In this document: piece after piece, positions 58,301 through 64,000 of the stretch
How positions within the stretch are numbered: the first letter of the stretch is position 1
Layout of the letters: every line of letters starts with the position of its first letter
From: Apostichopus japonicus
Taxonomy: Eukaryota > Echinodermata > Holothuroidea > Aspidochirotida > Stichopodidae
Direction: 5' to 3'
Assembly (NCBI RefSeq): GCF_037975245.1
Contig: NC_092575.1
Span: 20,785,841 to 20,849,840, forward strand
DNA: 64,000 nt
The notes under the pieces: model-generated
The model's database searches: none
What the model was told of the DNA's origin: nothing
Seen by the model: the letters and a program-made list of their open reading frames with translations, nothing else
Program-made: the position numbers and the translations under genes

Positions 58301-59186
58301 TCCAGTTTCACACTTTTGAAACAATGTGTGAGATCTCTCTACGCTGTTCTCCAAATAATCCCCGCTCATGTTACCCCCCCCCTGCCCCTTCTCTCTCTCC
58401 CTCTTTTGTATTCTTCCTTTCTCTCTTTTTCTCTCATTTTTGGGAGAGGCGACCCCCTCCCCCCCCCCACCCCCTGGCTACGTGCTTGACTTTCACTGAA
58501 ACAAGGAACCGCAGTTTTTATCATCCTGTTCTAAAATATTTAAAAGCAAACTATACATGGCATTTAAACTTATTGTAATTAACACACTTTTTATGTTGAT
58601 TGGTTTTGTGGAAAACTCACCTTTCCTGAAAGCAAAATCTGTATTTCTCTGACTAAAATGATCATTTTTGTATGTAGGCCATGCATGGTTTTAAACGGTG
58701 ATCAACTTTCATTTCACGCTGCAGTCGTCAGGGTAATTTAACAAATGTATAAAATGAAAAATGGTTTCACTGTGGAAAAGACACGCTTGTCAGAATTTTA
58801 TATCAGGTATATTATGATTTTTTATTTCATATCTTGTATCTCATTATGACAGAGTCAATCAATCATCAAGTTATCAATCATAACCAATTTTGGTAAAGAC
58901 ATCCAAGGAATGGATTCATATAGAACATCGACAGGTGTCGTGTAAAAATTTTGCCTTCACTGGAAAAGTGTGACATTTAAAGAAAAAATACAGAAAGATA
59001 TAAAAAAACAAAAACGGGCTTGAATTTCTGCCGATAAAAATTTGTTAGAAAATATGTAAACGAAGATATGCATTGATTATTTTTTCTTGTGAAAAAAAAA
59101 AATGTTTTCCATCGTTTGATATTTAGTTCCTTAAACTGACTGCATATCCAAGGGTTTTCTTTGTCACATATCCAATATTTGCATTG

Positions 59187-59370
59187 TTACATGAGACCCT
59201 ACAGTCACCATATTACGTCATCACATGAGCATGGGAAAATCTTGATTCCTTCCTGAGTGAAGAAAGAATATTTATATGTCACATGAGACCCAGTATAGTC
59301 ACCATATAACATCATCACATGGCAAAATCTTGATCCCTTCCGAGGTAAGAAAGAATATTTGCATAACAGA
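59187..59370. repeat. Tandem duplication, about 95-bp unit
   Basis: Two successive units share ACATGAGACCC, AGTCACCATAT, CATCACATG, AAAATCTTGAT and AAGAAAGAATATTT. Confidence 0.8.
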
Positions 59371-60474
59371 TATTCTGAATCAGTCACTGCTTGATAGAAT
59401 ATTATTATCACGTGACTGTTTAAGCGATTATTCTAAGTGGTCGCCGAATTGACTCTTATATGGACAGTATAACTGCATTCTGTTAGTTGCAACCCCATAT
59501 TCCCAATATTTTGTCCCAAGAACTCAAGATATATTATGTTAGATTGAATGGCACCTACTTTACTATTCTGTTACGACCGTATCATCGTTGATTTATCTTT
59601 GAAAAGCTGTCGAATGTTTGCATAGCTCTCACGCCTTCTCTGTATACTTAGAATTTCAACAAGATGCCAACGGTTTGTAATGGACATACTTTCTTCCTCT
59701 GTGAATATAAGTGAGTTAAAGGATATGATGAAGAAGAAGAAAAAAGAATACTTTCAGCGGAATTTGTCGTGAGGACACCAGTCACTTGTCTGTTGCCAGA
59801 TGTATTAAAAAAAGAACTTCAAAAAAATCATATCTTTGCCATAAAAAATGCTACGAGGGTGCGCTTTTTGATCTGATTATGCAGACACATTTCCGGTAGT
59901 TTTATTTAGCATTTCAGCTTCAGCTTCAGCCAACGTAGTTTTCCTTTTTGCATAATTAGACATAGAAAATACATAGGTTCTCGAGTCCTTGGTTCTCAAC
60001 AGCAACTCATCTTACTATACAGAAGTAGTTCTGGTTTCTTCGATTTTATTTTTTATAGAAAATTTACGAAACTGTAAACTTTCCTTCTACATTTGAGCTT
60101 GCTTCACTACTTTCATGATCAGATAAGGAGCCCATCGTGTCTCGAAGCACCGTGATTAGAAGCACCTTAGGCAACAAAAAAATAACAGGGAAACGTACCC
60201 AGTTTATATAAACAAATAGAAATAAAGAAAACTGCTATCGTAAATAATCAGTGACGTCAAAGTTATGCATCTATTCTATAGATAGCGAGTTGTATAATAT
60301 TAAAAGACTATCCGTCACATTTGATCTATAGATGTGTTATAGAACATCATAACATAAAAAAATGACCAGCAGTCCAAGTGCATGAGATCAAAATATGAGC
60401 TCAAAGCACTCCATCAGCATTACATTGTAACAGTGATAAAAAGCATAGAGGGTTTTGGCATTTCTAGCTCGATT

Positions 60475-60650
60475 TGGATTGACTGTTTATGGCACAAAAT
60501 AAATTTGGTAAGTTGTAGACGGATCAAAAGCCACTATATAGTTGCCCAGTTTCTAATTCTGTACGCCTTTGTTTTTACTTGATAAAATGACCCTTTAAAC
60601 ACCCGAGGCTTATCAATCAAAACGGCTGGACTACTTAGTTAAATACACAT
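60475..60650. repeat. Dispersed repeat, copy 2 of 3
   Basis: Collinear by eye with about 27408-27595; a third, shorter copy is at about 61850-61930 (GACTGGACCACTTAGTC). Confidence 0.5.
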
Positions 60651-61199
60651 ATCCTTTGCTTTTCTCCAACCCCCCTACTCACCCCCCAGAAGCAACACAA
60701 TACTCTATAGAACGAAGTATTTCTGCGATATTTTTAAACTTTGTTTATACTATGCATTACGAGTTTGTCAATTAGGAAGAATAGTTTTATTTGATGTCTT
60801 CCAAGGTTACGTGGTCCATTATTTACATGAAATTAAAAGAACATATTTCTTGTTGAGTTAATAGAATATATGAAAAAACTACGTATTAACAAAAAATATT
60901 ATAGACATATCCACGGAGTGGAGAACCGATATGATCCTCTGGAATTTTCCAGACAGTAAGCATATAATTAATATGACTATCGCGAAACCACATAAAACTG
61001 TATGGAAACATATATAGGCATGCACTATAGAACCAATTTTTTTTTTAAGGTTCTCTTTCTTTATGAAATATCATCATTGAAATGTTGTCTAAATTCATGT
61101 ATAAAAACGAAGGTCAGAAGAATGCAGAACAGCAAACATGAGCAAGAAAGGTTAACAAAAATAATAGAAATTTGTACGGCAAGTATTATATATGTAGGT

Positions 61200-61275
61200 A
61201 CAATTCGCATATCTAGTACCACCACTCAATATGTATAGCGCATACGGCTCAATAGGTGTCATATGCCACAATAAA
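61200..61275. repeat. Inverted-pair repeat, right copy
   Basis: The reverse complement of about 54343-54415, sharing CTAGTACCACCACTCAATAT and CATACGGCTCAATAGGTGTC. Confidence 0.65.
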
Positions 61276-61400
61276 TTGCCTATCTGAGACACATGGTGGT
61301 CGAGTTGGTATATGTTCTTCTTTATTGATTACTTCCGGTATATATCTTCCTAATTCTTGAGGGTAGAGGGCGACACATTATTGAATTACAATCTTTCGCC

Positions 61401-61470
61401 ATGTTTGTTGTTCACAAAGCCATGATCATTTTCTTTTTAATTTTTGCCTTTGTCCCGTTAAAAGTCTACA
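61401..61470 (+). CDS. Candidate signal-peptide exon of an unidentified gene
   Basis: An ATG opens a 23-codon frame, MFVVHKAMIIFFLIFAFVPL then KVY. A short charged start followed by a hydrophobic core looks like a signal peptide. It ends at a good donor, ACA-GTGAGT (61471). Signal peptides are often on a separate first exon. I cannot find a downstream exon in the remaining 2.5 kb, so the gene, if real, runs past the window. A chance frame in AT-rich DNA is the main alternative. Confidence 0.3.
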
Positions 61471-63064
61471 GTGAGTGTTGATTTTTGTTTTTGGATTTTG
61501 TTTTTATTTCTTTAATGTGAGTATTTACAAAAGGCATACGAAATAAACAGAATATTTAATCGAATATATGTAGACCTCCACTCTTATTTCGAAAGAAAAC
61601 TGATAAATTCAATCTTTGAGAGTGCCCCAATAGAATGGTCACTCGTATTAAGAGTGAATTTCACTCTTATCAAAGAGAACATAGCTCTACACAAAGTATA
61701 GCTCTAAACCTGCAGTAAATAGAATTGTTTTACTCTCGATGGAAATAAATTGGTTAAATTCACTCTCTGCAGAGTAGTCACTTCATGTATAGTCTTAAAG
61801 AAGATTTGTTTTCTTTGTCTTTAGAATTAAGGTTGTACAGATTTGTTTTATTGTCGTATACGAATTACCATTCAAACACCTGAGTGCCATCAATTAAATT
61901 GACTGGACCACTTAGTCTAACACATCGTCTATTAAGTTCAGTTTATTCAGATGAACCACAAATTTCAATAGAAAATACATACAACTTTTATAGCCAGTTT
62001 TGTAGACGGTAAAGAGAAAACTTGGAAAACGAGAAACGTTCATTTTCTTGGGATCTCGGAGAGTTATTTTGAAATGGGTATGACGTCATAATATTATTTG
62101 CCTCAAAAATAGAGTGTAACTCTGATCTTCGAAATTGACTGTCCTTTGGTAAATTTTCGAAATAAAATCTAGATAAAAGTACAGAGTTTAGATAGACGAT
62201 ATAGATCTAACATTATGTATTGCCTGTCAAAGGTCGTTCGTGCATCGAATATGCCTTCCCTGCTTGCTGCTTTAAGATAATAAATTTTTACAATATTTTC
62301 AAATTTACAGTATAGTTGGCTCCATTTATTTCCGTTACAATGAGTTTAGCTTGAAATATTAAATCAAACTATTTCCTGTTCTGTATAGCTAAAGTGCTAT
62401 GTCATATAATTTTCACATATATAAGTCTCTAGATCTTGCGATGATTTTCGATAGGATTACAATGCTGCAAAATATAATGTTTCAAATATATGTCTGTATA
62501 TGTCATAACTTTGAACAGAAAATACGTCCGTTATGCATGGTTTATTGTAAAGTTATGGCATGTGTCAAGGTTTCTGACATTTTGTTTCCGAACATTGCAA
62601 TCTTCATAGACATTCTCTCAAAAAGCTAAAATGTATTTTAATTGCCTCCAACTTCAACTTATAAGTGAACGTAAACGAGAAGAATTCGATTAGATCTTCC
62701 GTATTAAGTCTCACATCACCGGCCTCAACAAAGACTTAGGACCCCCCTAAGCATATATCAGTTCCACAAATATATATAATCCATTCTTTCTTTGCTCCTT
62801 AATCCGCCGTAAATAGTCCTGTTTTATTTGGTATTAAATCCATCAGTGCCCCTCGTACTAATCAAGCGTAATACTTTCATTGTTACATTTTGTATTTTCA
62901 TTCCACTGCCAAGTAAGGTCCCCGGAAGGGGGGGGGGGGCGAGAATTCCAATATGTTTTCTAAAACAATAATTCTAATTTGTCAATTATGAGTCATATCT
63001 TGAACTCACTACACTTTCAATTATACATATACCTTTGTCGTTTATTTCCCTTTCATTTAACAGA

Positions 63065-63133
<69 letters not shown>

Positions 63134-64000
63134 AGCTTCGTCTATCCATGATATTTCCGTACAATAATATTCCCTTCTACATATCACCTACTCACAGCTT
63201 TAAATTGACGTTCTTTCAGATCAAATTAATTTTCCCTTCCACAACAAAAGCTAAAAAAAAAAAAAATCTTAGTGATGAAGATTTAACAAGACTTGTTAAA
63301 CATGTTACAAACTGTTTTCTCCCGTACAATACCGATGTGGTAATCATTATTAACAGAATGTTATTCTAGACTTCTGTACGCAATAATCTTACCCTCGACA
63401 ACGCTACATGGAGTGTTTCTGTTTGATAAAAAGACAATAAAAAAAAGCAAAGTTGGGAATTATAGTCAAGAAGTGGCTGGTTGTTAATGCATTTGTGTAA
63501 TTAGTTTCAAACAGATGTTACCCAATCATGTAGAAAGTAGGTCATTGCACAGATTACCAGCTGGTCCTGATGATAAGGAAGCTTGAGTTGAGGAAGATAT
63601 AAAAAATTAAGTTTTATCAGGTAAAAGTGAATTCTAAAAGAGAAACAAACGCAATCGAATACAGGTAAATGTTGGAATATTATTTATATGTGATATGTTC
63701 TGGAATTATTTAACTGTCTCGAATTCTCTTTTAAGGTCAAATGTTTCATGACAGCTTTTCTTCGGTATAGGTCTAATTTTTCCCCCCCCCCAAAAAAATA
63801 GGTTCCGTTCACGAATATAAATTACAAACTACCAAAACGATGCAGTCAATATAAGCTGATAAGCATTCGTCCTCGGTGATTGTTTTATTAATTCATTATA
63901 GTTTGTGCTAATTGGGTCATAAAGAGTTTTCCGTTTCTGGAGCGGCGCTTTAAGAACTCTGATGTTAAACTGATCGTAAAAAATCCTAAATCTTGTAATG
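61471..64000. other. Window end, no recognised gene
   Basis: AT-rich sequence with a palindromic AAGAGTGAATTTCACTCTT at about 61655, a third copy of a dispersed repeat (about 61850-61930), a (TA)n tract (63065-63131) and poly-G/C runs (about 62928 and 63782). Frames here are short and unrecognised. Confidence 0.5.
63065..63131. repeat. (TA)n microsatellite
   Basis: About 66 bp of uninterrupted TA dinucleotide. Confidence 0.95.

Larger units (their letters stand above)
55371..61400. other. Intergenic region, no recognised gene
   Basis: No coding exon is recognised. It contains TGAATGAATGAACGAACGAA-type repeats (about 56600-56832), an extremely T/A-rich tract (about 57000-57120), a CTGAAGAAGATCCTGCTAG motif (57400-57418), a tandem duplication (about 59187-59370) and a dispersed repeat (about 60475-60650). 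Confidence 0.5.

Overview
The window is animal (metazoan) genomic DNA. It is AT-rich and intron-rich, with GT-AG splicing throughout and many short interspersed and terminal-inverted-repeat elements. Coding sequence is a small fraction of the 64 kb. Nothing in the proteins fixes the species. The gene content and the style of the SINE and hAT-like elements suggest a marine invertebrate deuterostome, possibly an echinoderm; that is inference.

Four protein-coding loci can be assembled from exons. (1) Nucleoredoxin (NXN), + strand, seven exons from 6533 to 19943. It encodes the last 321 residues, and the 5' exon or exons are not recognisable in the window. (2) A type II membrane sulfotransferase of 380 residues, two exons, - strand (15395-12961), lying antisense inside the 7.8 kb fifth intron seen of NXN. 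(3) VMP1 (vacuole membrane protein 1), - strand, twelve exons from 38520 to 29728, apparently complete at 451 residues. It meets NXN tail to tail and carries a SAP-like helix-helix segment at its N terminus. (4) A decayed multi-exon gene for a Ty3/gypsy-type integrase-like protein, - strand, about 53878-50341, with stops and frame shifts. A fifth, weak candidate is a signal-peptide exon at 61401-61470 (+).

Layout: 1-6532 is presumed NXN intron with SINEs and simple repeats; 6533-19943 is NXN with the nested sulfotransferase; 19944-29727 is NXN 3' UTR and intergenic DNA, including a hAT-like element nested in another; 29728-38520 is VMP1; 38521-50340 is repeat-rich and without recognised genes; 50341-53878 is the integrase-like pseudogene; 53879-64000 is intergenic with MITE-like and palindromic repeats.

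The most notable structure is at 11697-17852. Two directly repeated copies of one hAT-like non-autonomous element (11705-12076 and 17476-17844) bracket the sulfotransferase gene. The outer flanks of the pair carry the same 8-bp word, CTCTGGCC, immediately next to the outer terminal repeats, while the inner flanks do not match. This is what is expected if about 6.1 kb including the sulfotransferase gene entered the NXN intron as one unit, either as a compound transposon or through recombination into a resident element. A near-palindromic module (GCGCCAACC-n3-GGTGGCGC and variants) recurs close to one end of several otherwise different hAT-like elements in the window.
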